16,049 nucleotides of DNA from CAZPWQ01 sp964590495 (GCA_964590495.1 CAZPWQ010000084.1:1-16049); one strand, 5' to 3'. Shown: positions 1 through 7,598, counted from the first letter of the stretch. The notes: generated by a model not told the origin, from the sequence alone. Made by a program: numbers and translations.

Positions 1-770
1 TTATGAACCAGATCGATTCGCACCGGCAGTTTGCCCGGTCTTCACTGGAGGAGATCTTTGATCGCGACTTCGCACATGTTCCATATAAACAGATTAACCG
101 ATTGGAGCACATGGTCTTCATCAATACCGGTAAGGGCTTTGAGGCTCATCCGCTGCCGGCGGAGGCACAATTTACGACAGCTCATCATGTGGGTGTTGCC
201 GATGTGAATAATGATGGAAATGAAGACCTTTTTCTTAGCCAGAACTACTTCGGATTTCCCAAAACGATCTCCCGACAGGATGCCGGAAGAGGTCTGCTGT
301 TGAAAGGTGACGGAGAAGGTAATTTCACACCGGTAAACGGGACAGAAAGCGGAATCAAAATCTATGGTGAGCAACGCGGGGCTGCTTTCGGAGATTTTAA
401 CAATGACGGGAAAACAGATCTGGTTGTCACCCAAAACGGCGGTGAAACGAGATTATACCTGAATCAAACCGGGGACAGAGGGCTGCGGGTACAGTTAACA
501 GGCTCACCATCCAACAAAGACGCGATAGGCTCTGGCATACGCCTTGTATACGAAGACGGCAGTAAGGGTCCGCTGAGAGAACTTCAGGCCGGTTCTGGCT
601 ACTGGTCACAAAACAGTAAAACGCTGGTGATGGGACTGAAAAGAGAACCCTCTGCTATTGAAGTACGATGGTTCGACGGCACCACCGAAACCGTTGACAT
701 CCCCGAAGGCAGGGAAGAGTTAACCATCAGCTACTCCCCATCCGACCGCCTGCCTGCACGAAGCAATTGA
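1..770 (+). CDS. FG-GAP/VCBS repeat protein with ASPIC/UnbV C-terminus, 5' truncated by window edge
   Basis: This is the C-terminal end of a larger secreted protein; the reading frame is open to the window edge, so the ATG at position 3 is probably an internal Met. Two calcium-binding FG-GAP motifs are visible, counted from that Met: DVNNDGNED at residue 67 and DFNNDGKTD at residue 131. They are followed by an ASPIC/UnbV domain at about residues 159-240, with the SNKDAIGSGIRL and VRWFDGTTETV segments typical of it. Such domains close CRTAC1-like beta-propeller proteins. In Bacteroidota-type genomes, very long forms of around 1,000 residues or more end like this and sit near SusCD or TonB systems; their biochemical role is unknown, with adhesion or scaffolding usually assumed. 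The same architecture recurs on the minus strand at 8085-9842. The family call is firm; the function is not. Confidence 0.85.
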   Translation, partial: MNQIDSHRQFARSSLEEIFDRDFAHVPYKQINRLEHMVFINTGKGFEAHPLPAEAQFTTAHHVGVADVNNDGNEDLFLSQNYFGFPKTISRQDAGRGLLLKGDGEGNFTPVNGTESGIKIYGEQRGAAFGDFNNDGKTDLVVTQNGGETRLYLNQTGDRGLRVQLTGSPSNKDAIGSGIRLVYEDGSKGPLRELQAGSGYWSQNSKTLVMGLKREPSAIEVRWFDGTTETVDIPEGREELTISYSPSDRLPARSN

Positions 771-789
771 ATAATTGCTAGACTTTTTT
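762..789 (+). terminator. possible weak Rho-independent terminator
   Basis: A 7-bp hairpin, AGCAATT (762-768) and AATTGCT (773-779) with a GAAT loop, overlaps the TGA stop of the upstream gene. It is followed after four bases by six T (784-789). The stem is AT-rich and therefore weak, so termination is plausible but not certain. Confidence 0.35.
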
Positions 790-811
790 ATGAATGTTTC
801 GGCGTAGGCAG

Positions 812-826
812 GCTGATTTTGCGGTC
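812..826 (+). repeat. possible decayed copy of the CTGATKTTG hairpin repeat
   Basis: Fifteen bases here match exactly the loop and the start of the right arm of the repeat hairpin at 7522-7554, read on its minus strand (7529-7543). The left arm has no pairing partner here, so if related this is a decayed copy. A 15-base match could also be chance in a window of this size. Confidence 0.3.
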
Positions 827-932
827 CAATGGGTCCGAAAGGGCAGTGTTTACCCACTAACAAAGTCACTTGGAATCTGAGTACCTTTAAAAGTATAGTT
901 CAAAAATTAGAATAAACCACTTTCCACACAAG

Positions 933-1064
933 GTGCGCACCTCGTGCCGGTCGAGTGCGCATGTTATCTGTGTCAAGTGCGCACTTCATCATCCCGGAGT
1001 GCGCAGTTGAACTTCCTCGGGTGCACATGTTGGAAAGCTCAAGTGCGCGCCTTTCGTGATCATA
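933..1064. repeat. six-unit 22-bp array with GTGCGCA core
   Basis: Six units start at 933, 955, 977, 999, 1021 and 1043, each exactly 22 bp after the last. Every unit opens with GTGCGCA or a one-base variant (GTGCACA in unit 5, GTGCGCG in unit 6). Position 10 is T in all six, and positions 19-20 are TC in four. The other positions differ freely, so spacing and core are kept while the filler has diverged. Unit 3 sits in the perfect palindrome AAGTGCGCACTT (975-986). The 22-bp period is not a multiple of three, which argues against a coding repeat, and it places cores near the same DNA face. The array ends 115 bp before the kinase start. It could be an operator array, an iteron-like element or a dispersed repeat. 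Confidence 0.85.
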
Positions 1065-1178
1065 GTTCATTTCCTTTCTTGATGATGTTGTCTTTCGCAG
1101 AACAAAATATTAGATAAAGGCATAAAGAGACTGTAAATTAAATGTAAATCATTGATTAATAATTAAGATAGAGCAATT

Positions 1179-2855
1179 TTGGGCAATACCTGGAAAACGT
1201 ATAAATCGATCATCTACGTAAACTGTACGGAATCGGATGTAGAAAGAAACTCTGTTGTTTACTGGAAGAACCAACTATTTGCCGCATCGGTTGTCTACCT
1301 GATACCATTAAGTCTGGTAGCCCTTGTACCGGGTATGTATATGGTCACAAAACTGGGTCTTATCGGGTTGCTGATCGCCGATTTTATTGCTGTCGGTACT
1401 ATACTGGGTGTGGCTTTCCTTCCCGGACTATCGGTGTATGTCCGTAAAATACTGTTTAATGCCACATTCTACTTTATTTCGATAGTCTTGCTGCACTATC
1501 TCGGGTCTCATGGGCCGGGCATGCTGTATCTGTTGGCCGTGACCTTCTTCGTTGTATTAAGCATGGAGCAATTATATGGATATACCGCACTTGTACTGAA
1601 TACCCTCACCTGTATCATATTTGCTTTGGCAATCCATTTTGAATTTGCCAGTACGGTTATTCTGGCTGAATACCAGTTGGACGACTGGATCGGTGTTTCA
1701 TCAAACCTCGTGTTTTTGAGCGGAACAGCGGTATTTTTAATTCCCCATCTGTTCAGAGGGCTGCAATCGACCTTCGATGAACAGAAATACCTCAGGGCTA
1801 TACTGGAAGAATCTATTGAAGGTCTGAAGCGCAGCGAACAGAAATTTAAAGCACTCGTCCAGGATGGTTCCGATTTGATAGCCATTCTGGATGAATATGG
1901 TAATTACAAATATGTAGCACCAACGGCAAAATCCGTACTGGGGATCTCTGCCTCACAGTTTGTGGGTACAAATATTTTTGAATACATACATCAGGATGAC
2001 TATGAACGGTTGGTAGCGATTATTTTCAGTCTCACCGATGATGAACAAAAAGAAATAAAACCTTTCCGTTTCCGGTACAGTGACGGTAATTGGCGTTGGA
2101 TTGAATCAATTATTACCAATATGCTCAAAAATCCTGCGGTGAGGGGATATGTAGTGAACTCACGTGATGTAACCAGGCAAATTGAACGGGAATCTGAACT
2201 GCGGGAATCTCTTCGGGAGAAGGAAACACTGTTAATGGAAATTCATCACAGGGTAAAAAACAACCTGGCCGTGGTATCAGGAATGGTAGAACTACAGGCC
2301 TTTGAAGAAGAGAATGAAAAATTAAAACAAAAACTGTTAAATAGTGTCGGGCGTATTCAAACAATGGGTTCCATTCATGAGATTTTATACCGGTCCAATA
2401 GCTATTCCAGGTTACAGCTGGGAGAAAATATAAAACAGTTGGTTTCAAATTTAGTCGAATCCTTTCAAATAGGATCAAATATCGAATTGCATTTTGATCT
2501 GCAGCCGGTAATTCTCAATATTAACCAGGCGATCCCGTGCTCACTTATTGTAAATGAAGTTGTCACCAACGTTTACAAACATGCATTTGATGATAACAAA
2601 AAGGGAAAGCTGAACGTGAAAATCTCCATAGAAAGGGAGGATGTTACCATCCGCATTCAAGATAATGGAAAAGGACTGCCGGATAACTTTGATAAAATAA
2701 AGAAAGAACATTCGCTGGGACTGAAATTAATAGAAATCCTGACTCAACAGCTGCATGGAGAATATTTCTATCAGTCGCTGGCCCGGGGAACCTTATTTAG
2801 TTTGAATTTTAAAAAAGCCGATGTGAAGGGTATTGGCAGCGCACACCTTAAATAG
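1179..2855 (+). CDS. membrane PAS sensor histidine kinase, HisKA_2 type
   Basis: Integral-membrane sensor kinase that should autophosphorylate and pass phosphate to a response regulator not present in this window. Residues about 34-190 hold six hydrophobic segments (near 34-50, 58-80, 91-108, 113-130, 134-152, 172-190), followed by a short linker and a PAS domain (about 222-330, with NWRWIES and YVVNSRDVT). The HisKA_2 dimerisation motif EIHHRVKNN places the phosphoacceptor at His357. The ATPase domain has an N box around N459-E460-N464 and a G1 box D495-NGKG. The start is TTG at 1179: an in-frame TAA lies at 1164 and no ATG or GTG intervenes, and later ATG codons would cut into the membrane region. 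HisKA_2 kinases often serve light or general stress signalling, but the signal here is unknown. The 22-bp array upstream may regulate it. Confidence 0.9.
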   Translation: MGNTWKTYKSIIYVNCTESDVERNSVVYWKNQLFAASVVYLIPLSLVALVPGMYMVTKLGLIGLLIADFIAVGTILGVAFLPGLSVYVRKILFNATFYFISIVLLHYLGSHGPGMLYLLAVTFFVVLSMEQLYGYTALVLNTLTCIIFALAIHFEFASTVILAEYQLDDWIGVSSNLVFLSGTAVFLIPHLFRGLQSTFDEQKYLRAILEESIEGLKRSEQKFKALVQDGSDLIAILDEYGNYKYVAPTAKSVLGISASQFVGTNIFEYIHQDDYERLVAIIFSLTDDEQKEIKPFRFRYSDGNWRWIESIITNMLKNPAVRGYVVNSRDVTRQIERESELRESLREKETLLMEIHHRVKNNLAVVSGMVELQAFEEENEKLKQKLLNSVGRIQTMGSIHEILYRSNSYSRLQLGENIKQLVSNLVESFQIGSNIELHFDLQPVILNINQAIPCSLIVNEVVTNVYKHAFDDNKKGKLNVKISIEREDVTIRIQDNGKGLPDNFDKIKKEHSLGLKLIEILTQQLHGEYFYQSLARGTLFSLNFKKADVKGIGSAHLK

Positions 2856-2889
2856 AATCAAGCCGCCTAGTGGTTTGCTGACCTGTATT

Positions 2890-2924
2890 ATCCGCGTAAA
2901 TCCGCCCAACCCGTACCATCCGTG
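2890..2924. repeat. ATCCG word repeats between convergent genes
   Basis: The 78-bp gap between the convergent kinase and receptor genes contains ATCCG at 2890, 2900 and 2918 in similar contexts (ATCCGCG, ATCCGCC, ATCCGTG). This resembles a degenerate short intergenic repeat. No hairpin with a T-run is visible for either gene, so no terminator is called. Confidence 0.3.
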
Positions 2925-2933
2925 TTCTATTAC

Positions 2934-5207
2934 TTACGTGCCAAATTTAATCGACACATAAGGCGCAAAGGGAAGCTGGTCGACACGGCGGTGGGTGTAG
3001 ACATCATAATAAAAGATATTCGTTTGATCGTACAGGTTGATCGCTCCGACCCGGAGATCAAGCTCGCCAAAAGAGATGTCAAAAGATCTTTCCAGCGAAA
3101 CATCCATTCGATGATAGGTGGGCATGCGCCCCTGGTAAAGATCCTGCAGGATTACACGCGGCGTCCCATATTCCTGTTTTACTATCGGGACACTCTCCCT
3201 GAAACTAAACAATTCATCAAAACCCATCGGTTGCGTAAATGGCAGACCGCTGCCGAGCTGCCAGCGAACGGCAGCCGTATAATTTCCCAGTTCAACGCTC
3301 ATCATACTATTGACCTGGTGGCGGCGGTCGTGCGGGGGATTATATCTGCGGACAGGCTCGCCGAACCAGCTGGCAAAATGCTCCTGGGCCGTTTCATACT
3401 CGGTATGGCTGTATCCGTAACCAACAAAACCATAAAACGGTTTCCGGTTGTATTCCAGCCGGATATCGGCCCCATGTACATCTCCGTCAGCCCTGGCCAG
3501 TTCGGTGGTAAACTGTACCAGGGTACTCCACACCGGAACCGGGAGATTGCGCATCCATTTGCGGTAGCCTTCCGCCGATAACTGTAAGCCAAATCCAAGC
3601 GAATGTCGCCACCCCAGAAGTGCGTGTACAGATTCCATCTGCGAGCCCCCGACGGGCGAAGACATCCAGGCGGTAAAAACCGAACCGGCGTCGCGGGTAC
3701 CGGTGATGCCGGTCAGCGGCTGGTGGTATAATCCTATCGCAGCACTGAGTTGTTCATCTTCACGTCCCCACGGTCGCCAGCTGGCCCTGAGGCGGGGATC
3801 CAGGCTCGGGGCATAGGTATCCTGGTGGAAGGCAAAAGCAGCGCCCGGGGTGAGTTCAAGAGTACCGAGGGGAATCGTAGCTTCGGCATAAGTTCCGGCG
3901 CTGGTCAGATGTTCGGAGTCAATCTGGGGTCCGCCGAAAAGTTCGCTCATATCGGAATTTAAAGAGTGAACGTGTACATAGGCTCCATAGTTGAACTGCA
4001 CCGGGCCGAAAAACCGGGTCAGGTTCACATCGAGGTTTGCACGAAGGGCGGAGGAGGTGAGCTCCGGGTCACTGCTTTGACCTGTCGAATTTGATACATA
4101 GGAGAGGCCGGCATTTATATCAAGCAGCATGTCGGTTCCCGCCGGCAGGACCACACACTGCCCGCTGAGCACAAGATTGCTCCATCGCACCACATCGTCC
4201 TGGTCGACATCCAGGCGTCCCCGGTCGTAGGTACGCATACCCATGGCCGAACAGCGGGAGTCACTTTTACCGAAATGGGTCATCTTCAGGTACTGGCTTT
4301 CAAAGCGCAGGGGGTAACCCTGGTCCAAAATCAACGGACTGGATTCCTCCACCAGCGATCGCCTCACGGATGCGATCCAGGACGATTTACCCTCGGCGAG
4401 GGGACCTTCCGCAACAATTTCCGTCAGAAAGGGGCTAACCGAGGCCGAACCGCTCGTTTCGTAACGGTCGCCGCTTCTCATCTTCACATCGACTACCGAA
4501 GAAATGCGTCCGTTATACCGCGCCCCGAACCCACCGGCATAAAAATCGGCGTTCGAGACGAGATCTTCCGGGAAAGCGGAGAAAAATCCCAGAATATGGA
4601 AAGGCTGAAAGATCAGCGCACCATCGATGAGCACCATATTTTCGGCAGGTGTGCCACCGCGGATATAGAGATGTCCGCCCCGGTCGCCGGTAGTAACCAC
4701 CCCCGGCATCGCCTGCAGGTAGCTGGCCAGGTCGCCCGCACCGGCCGGTGTCGGTACCCGCCCGATATCCACCGATTCCAGCCTTTGTCGGCCGGATGTA
4801 ATTCCCGCCGCTCCTGTCTCGGGCGGAGAAACAATTACTTCATCCATCATTTGATCGTCCGGCTCCAGCGTTATGCTTACGGTCCGGCGTTCGCCGCTTT
4901 CCAGTGAGAGGGTATCTTCGTAGGTAACATAACCGATATAGCTGGTCCGGAATGTATAATCTCCCGGATCAAGTCCCGACACCTGGTAATATCCATTTTG
5001 TCCCGCAGCCATTCCGTACATCTGTGCGTTAACCGGCGGAATCTCCTGCAAAGCAACATTAGCCCCTTCCAGCGGACGCCCGGTTGCCGCGTCGGTGACG
5101 ATCCCCTGGACAGTGGCCGTCTGGGCCCGGGCATATTCTGAGACCCCTGACAGGCAAAGAATACCGGCTGTTATAATGATCGTGATATGTTGCTGGATAT
5201 TACTCAT
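2934..5207 (-). CDS. TonB-dependent outer-membrane receptor with carboxypeptidase-regulatory-like N-terminal domain
   Basis: Outer-membrane beta-barrel for TonB-energised uptake; 757 residues, a usual length. A signal peptide (residues 1-28) probably ends at ARA before Gln29. A CarboxypepD_reg-like beta-sandwich follows at about 31-115 (VQGIVTDAATGRPLEGANV), then DEVIVS at 122-127 as a likely TonB-box-type segment. The plug domain spans about 153-245 (LQAMPGVV, LYIRGGTPAENMVLIDGA, YNGRISSVVDVKMRSG), and the rest is barrel with alternating hydrophobic strands, ending in YVSIKFGT. It is the last gene of the minus-strand unit, 85 bp after lipoprotein A, which points to shared transcription. The substrate is unknown: the plug family includes siderophore, vitamin and oligosaccharide receptors, and no SusD partner lies beside it. 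G+C is visibly higher than in the neighbours. Confidence 0.93.
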   Translation of the reverse strand: MSNIQQHITIIITAGILCLSGVSEYARAQTATVQGIVTDAATGRPLEGANVALQEIPPVNAQMYGMAAGQNGYYQVSGLDPGDYTFRTSYIGYVTYEDTLSLESGERRTVSITLEPDDQMMDEVIVSPPETGAAGITSGRQRLESVDIGRVPTPAGAGDLASYLQAMPGVVTTGDRGGHLYIRGGTPAENMVLIDGALIFQPFHILGFFSAFPEDLVSNADFYAGGFGARYNGRISSVVDVKMRSGDRYETSGSASVSPFLTEIVAEGPLAEGKSSWIASVRRSLVEESSPLILDQGYPLRFESQYLKMTHFGKSDSRCSAMGMRTYDRGRLDVDQDDVVRWSNLVLSGQCVVLPAGTDMLLDINAGLSYVSNSTGQSSDPELTSSALRANLDVNLTRFFGPVQFNYGAYVHVHSLNSDMSELFGGPQIDSEHLTSAGTYAEATIPLGTLELTPGAAFAFHQDTYAPSLDPRLRASWRPWGREDEQLSAAIGLYHQPLTGITGTRDAGSVFTAWMSSPVGGSQMESVHALLGWRHSLGFGLQLSAEGYRKWMRNLPVPVWSTLVQFTTELARADGDVHGADIRLEYNRKPFYGFVGYGYSHTEYETAQEHFASWFGEPVRRYNPPHDRRHQVNSMMSVELGNYTAAVRWQLGSGLPFTQPMGFDELFSFRESVPIVKQEYGTPRVILQDLYQGRMPTYHRMDVSLERSFDISFGELDLRVGAINLYDQTNIFYYDVYTHRRVDQLPFAPYVSIKFGT

Positions 5208-5292
5208 GGAATCATTGATTTAATTTGCAGCAGGGAATTAAATTAAAAAAGCTTCTATTTTGGCTGTTGGTCATTTTGCCTTCTGATATCCC

Positions 5293-6222
5293 TTACCACG
5301 GATTCGGGTCCACGGGACAGGGCACAAGTGTAAATTCTTCAAAGCAGCTTTTGTATGGTACGGGTTTGCTGACGATTCCGCCCAGATATCCCACTCCGTT
5401 CTCAATATTTGATACCCCTTCCGGCAATGATATCACCCGCTCACTGACGGAACCAAAAGGAAAATAATCAGGACCTGCAGCGGCTACGAACACCAGGCTT
5501 TTCGTTACGGGTGGAAAACCAACCAATTTATCATTGTGTTTACCCGGACTGATAAAAACCTGCAAATCGCCTGATGCTATACGGAGTGTGTCCTCAAGGT
5601 AGGGTAAACCAAGTACACGTCCTTCACCTGTGTTAGGATAACGGCCGTGATAAATAACCTGTACATCAGCCAACTGCTCTACGCCTTCAATATAAACAAT
5701 ATTATAAATTTCATTTTCATCAGTCACCAGCCCCATCCGTACCAAAGGAACCGGAAAATCTTTGGGAAGTATTACACCGGCCCGGCTGAAACTACCATTT
5801 GAATCCTCCACTTTCAGTTGATAGCTTTGCTCCGGCTGCAGGTCCATCGTCGTCCAAAAATTATATGCATAAGAGTTGTGAGCAAAGGCAAACAGGGAGT
5901 CGTTCATTACAACCGTTTCACCGCTCTCTATATGTTCCAGGGTTACAGTCGCATCAATGGGAACGGGCTCCAGGAAAAACTCTTCCCGCACCGGCATCAC
6001 CCGCACCCACTGAGTGTCGGTCGTAGCATCAAGAACTCCATAGATGGAGAAATGGTATTGGTCATTTTCCTGCCACGGTTCGAAAGTTTCATTGCAGCCG
6101 TTAAAAATGAGGAGGAGAGAAAGTAAGACTGGACAAATGATAAAACCACTTTTCCCGCGTAATCCCAGCAGAGGTTGACTCTGAGAAGAGAAGAATTGTA
6201 TAGAATGATTATGATCAGTCAT
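5293..6222 (-). CDS. DUF4249-like lipoprotein A
   Basis: Predicted lipoprotein of 309 residues. A hydrophobic segment (about 26-41) ends in the lipobox LIFNGC with Cys43 as lipidation site. After it come QENDQYHFSIYG, a stretch with predicted beta strands, and near the C-terminus NGVGYLGGIVSK followed by PYKSCF. This layout, a beta-rich N-terminal half and an NGxGYxGG-type C-terminal motif beside a TonB receptor, fits DUF4249 proteins, thought to be receptor partners; I recognise the pattern but cannot run a profile search. It is a tandem paralogue of the next gene upstream: the first 100 or so mature residues are very similar and the middle third has diverged. Two cysteines near the C-terminus (SCF and LVPC) occur in both copies and could form a disulphide. 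It lies between lipoprotein B and the receptor in the same direction. Transport function is inferred from context. Confidence 0.75.
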   Translation of the reverse strand: MTDHNHSIQFFSSQSQPLLGLRGKSGFIICPVLLSLLLIFNGCNETFEPWQENDQYHFSIYGVLDATTDTQWVRVMPVREEFFLEPVPIDATVTLEHIESGETVVMNDSLFAFAHNSYAYNFWTTMDLQPEQSYQLKVEDSNGSFSRAGVILPKDFPVPLVRMGLVTDENEIYNIVYIEGVEQLADVQVIYHGRYPNTGEGRVLGLPYLEDTLRIASGDLQVFISPGKHNDKLVGFPPVTKSLVFVAAAGPDYFPFGSVSERVISLPEGVSNIENGVGYLGGIVSKPVPYKSCFEEFTLVPCPVDPNPW

Positions 6223-6274
6223 ATATACTGGAAATATGTTCTGCTATCCAAAAGAAAAGTACATAAATTCTGCA

Positions 6275-6308
6275 GCAAGTCATTAAAAATGCAAACTTTT
6301 ACATGATT
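6275..6308 (-). promoter_or_regulatory. conserved leader block of lipoprotein A
   Basis: This block lies 53-86 bp upstream of the lipoprotein A start. With the adjoining hairpin it matches 7403-7468 at 62 of 66 positions, all four differences being T/C transitions. The same block sits at about the same distance (53-86 bp) from the lipoprotein B start. This level of conservation exceeds that of the middle part of the two genes. It may hold a promoter, an operator or a 5' UTR element; no clear -10/-35 pair is seen. Confidence 0.55.
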
Positions 6309-6341
6309 CCCATCGGGCGGCTGATGTTGTTGTCCGGTGGA
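6309..6341 (+). repeat. REP-like hairpin, copy 1 (slightly decayed)
   Basis: The 12-base arm CCCATCGGGCGG (6309-6320), loop CTGATGTTG (6321-6329) and right arm TTGTCCGGTGGA (6330-6341) form a stem with G-U pairs and one terminal mismatch. The left arm and loop are identical to the copies at 7437 and 7566. Confidence 0.75.
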
Positions 6342-6381
6342 GGGAATGGGCAACAGTTAAAAGTTTGACTTCCAGCCGACT

Positions 6382-7350
6382 TCACCAGAGAGGCGGCACC
6401 GGTTCACAGGGTACGACGGTAAGGGATTCTCCTTCGAAACAGCTTTTATAGGGAATAGTTTTACTCACAATACCCGCCACATAGCCTAACCCGTCGTTGA
6501 TATTGGAAGCTCTATCCGGCAAGGCGATCACCTTTTCACCGATGGAAGGAAAAAAATCATAATCCGGGCCTGCTGAAGCGATAAAAATATGCTGTTTAAT
6601 TTCCCCGGTATCCAGGAAATTTGTTGAACTAACTGTCTCCGGCATTGGCAAAATGCTGTTTAAAGGAATAAAATCTTCCTGTGGATCCATAATGATCTGC
6701 AGATTACCTGATGACAAGCGAACACTGTCCTGAAGATGAGGCATGGTAAATATCTCCCGGTCGTCCATAGTGCGGTAAACCGTTTTCACATCAGCCAGCT
6801 GTTCAATCCCATCAATTATAAGCGTTGCACGAATCGGCGTTGGATCCCTGCTGCTCCGCCGCTCTATATTAACAGATGGTACCGGAAAATCTTCCGGCAG
6901 CGTAACCTGGACGTGACTGGAATTTTCATCTGAACGCTCTGCCGTAAGCTGGTAACTTTCTCCCGGCTGCAGTTTCATCGTCGTCCAGAAATTATAAGCA
7001 AATGCATTGTGGGCAAATTCAAATAGAGAGTCGTTCAATACGACTGATTCCCCGCTCCCCACATGCTCCAGCGTAACGGTCGCATCAATGGGACCGGGCT
7101 CCGGGAAAATATCCTCCCGCACCGGCATAACCCGTACCCACTGTGTATCAGCCGTGGCGTCCAGGTAGCCGTTGATGGAGAAGTGGTACTGGTCATTCTC
7201 CTGCAACGGTACAAAGGATTCACTGCAGCCTGTCAGCAGGAGACAGGGGATAAGCAAGATTGAAAAAAGTATAAAACCGCTGTTTCTGCCCAATTTCTGT
7301 ATAGTTTGTATTGTCGTTAAAAAGAACGTCGAATGATGATTGTCGGTCAT
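6382..7350 (-). CDS. DUF4249-like lipoprotein B
   Basis: Tandem paralogue of lipoprotein A and first gene of the receptor unit. The frame stays open ten codons further upstream to an ATG at 7380, but the Met at 7350 is chosen because its MTDNHH aligns with MTDHNH of lipoprotein A and because it keeps the distance from start to conserved leader block equal in both genes. That gives 322 residues. The hydrophobic segment ends in LLLTGC, so Cys42 is the likely lipidation site. QENDQYHFSINGYLDAT and ADTQWVRVMPVRE are nearly the same in both copies; the central third (about 120-240) differs strongly, and NDGLGYVAGIVSK then PYKSCF return near the end. The pattern suggests fixed interfaces with the receptor and a divergent, perhaps ligand-facing, middle. 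The DUF4249 assignment is from pattern and context only; the lipoprotein call is firmer. Confidence 0.75.
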   Translation of the reverse strand: MTDNHHSTFFLTTIQTIQKLGRNSGFILFSILLIPCLLLTGCSESFVPLQENDQYHFSINGYLDATADTQWVRVMPVREDIFPEPGPIDATVTLEHVGSGESVVLNDSLFEFAHNAFAYNFWTTMKLQPGESYQLTAERSDENSSHVQVTLPEDFPVPSVNIERRSSRDPTPIRATLIIDGIEQLADVKTVYRTMDDREIFTMPHLQDSVRLSSGNLQIIMDPQEDFIPLNSILPMPETVSSTNFLDTGEIKQHIFIASAGPDYDFFPSIGEKVIALPDRASNINDGLGYVAGIVSKTIPYKSCFEGESLTVVPCEPVPPLW

Positions 7351-7402
7351 AACAGGGCAAATATATTGTGCAACAAACAACAGAAAGCAGATAAATCCAA
7401 TC

Positions 7403-7436
7403 GCAAGTCACCAAAAATGCAAACTTTTACATGATT
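7403..7436 (-). promoter_or_regulatory. conserved leader block of lipoprotein B
   Basis: Counterpart of 6275-6308, 53-86 bp upstream of the chosen lipoprotein B start and joined to hairpin copy 2. The two blocks lie 1,128 bp apart, which is the period of the tandem duplication. Closer to the start, the minus strand reads TATATTTG (7358-7365), which fits the Bacteroidota TAnnTTTG promoter word but lacks a well-placed TTG partner. Confidence 0.5.
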
Positions 7437-7469
7437 CCCATCGGGCGGCTGATGTTGCCGTCCGGTGGG
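7437..7469 (+). repeat. REP-like hairpin, copy 2
   Basis: CCCATCGGGCGG (7437-7448), loop CTGATGTTG (7449-7457), CCGTCCGGTGGG (7458-7469). All 12 stem positions pair if G-U is allowed. It is identical to copy 3 at 7566, 129 bp away. Confidence 0.85.
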
Positions 7470-7521
7470 TAGAAAGAGGCAGGATTTTGGAATCAAGAGA
7501 AAAGGTTCTTAGTCCTGCCAA

Positions 7522-7554
7522 CCCGCCCGACCGCAAAATCAGCGGCCGGACGGG
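7522..7554 (-). repeat. REP-like hairpin, inverted copy
   Basis: Read on the minus strand this is CCCGTCCGGCCG, loop CTGATTTTG, CGGTCGGGCGGG, a 12-bp stem with two G-U pairs. On the plus strand those two positions are mismatches, so the minus strand is the folding strand. Stem length, loop length and loop sequence (CTGATKTTG) match the plus-strand copies, although the arms differ. Confidence 0.75.
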
Positions 7555-7565
7555 GAGGCGGCATC

Positions 7566-7598
7566 CCCATCGGGCGGCTGATGTTGCCGTCCGGTGGG
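7566..7598 (+). repeat. REP-like hairpin, copy 3
   Basis: Identical in all 33 positions to copy 2 at 7437-7469. The sequence after both copies is also similar (TA, then a purine-rich GAGGCA stretch), which suggests the repeat unit extends some 10 bases beyond the stem. Confidence 0.85.

Noticed and set aside
933..1064. CRISPR-like array (short repeat, constant-length variable spacers)
   Set aside because: The repeat core is only 7-8 bp and the filler about 14 bp, far below CRISPR sizes, and no cas gene is present. It is described as a 22-bp array instead.
2856..2933. Bidirectional terminator between the convergent kinase and receptor genes
   Set aside because: No stable hairpin with a T-run could be found on either strand in these 78 bp.
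2922..3581. Open frames on the plus strand within the TonB receptor gene (also 4275-4907)
   Set aside because: Receptor protein motifs are continuous on the minus strand; these are antisense frames favoured by its high G+C.
7358..7365. TATATTTG on the minus strand as a Bacteroidota-type -7 promoter element for lipoprotein B
   Set aside because: It fits TAnnTTTG, but no TTG stands at the right distance upstream, the leader would be only a few bases, and lipoprotein A has no equivalent. Mentioned only in the leader entry.
7351..7380. Longer lipoprotein B starting at the ATG at 7380
   Set aside because: The ten extra residues have no counterpart in lipoprotein A, whereas the ATG at 7350 aligns with its start and keeps the spacing to the conserved leader block.
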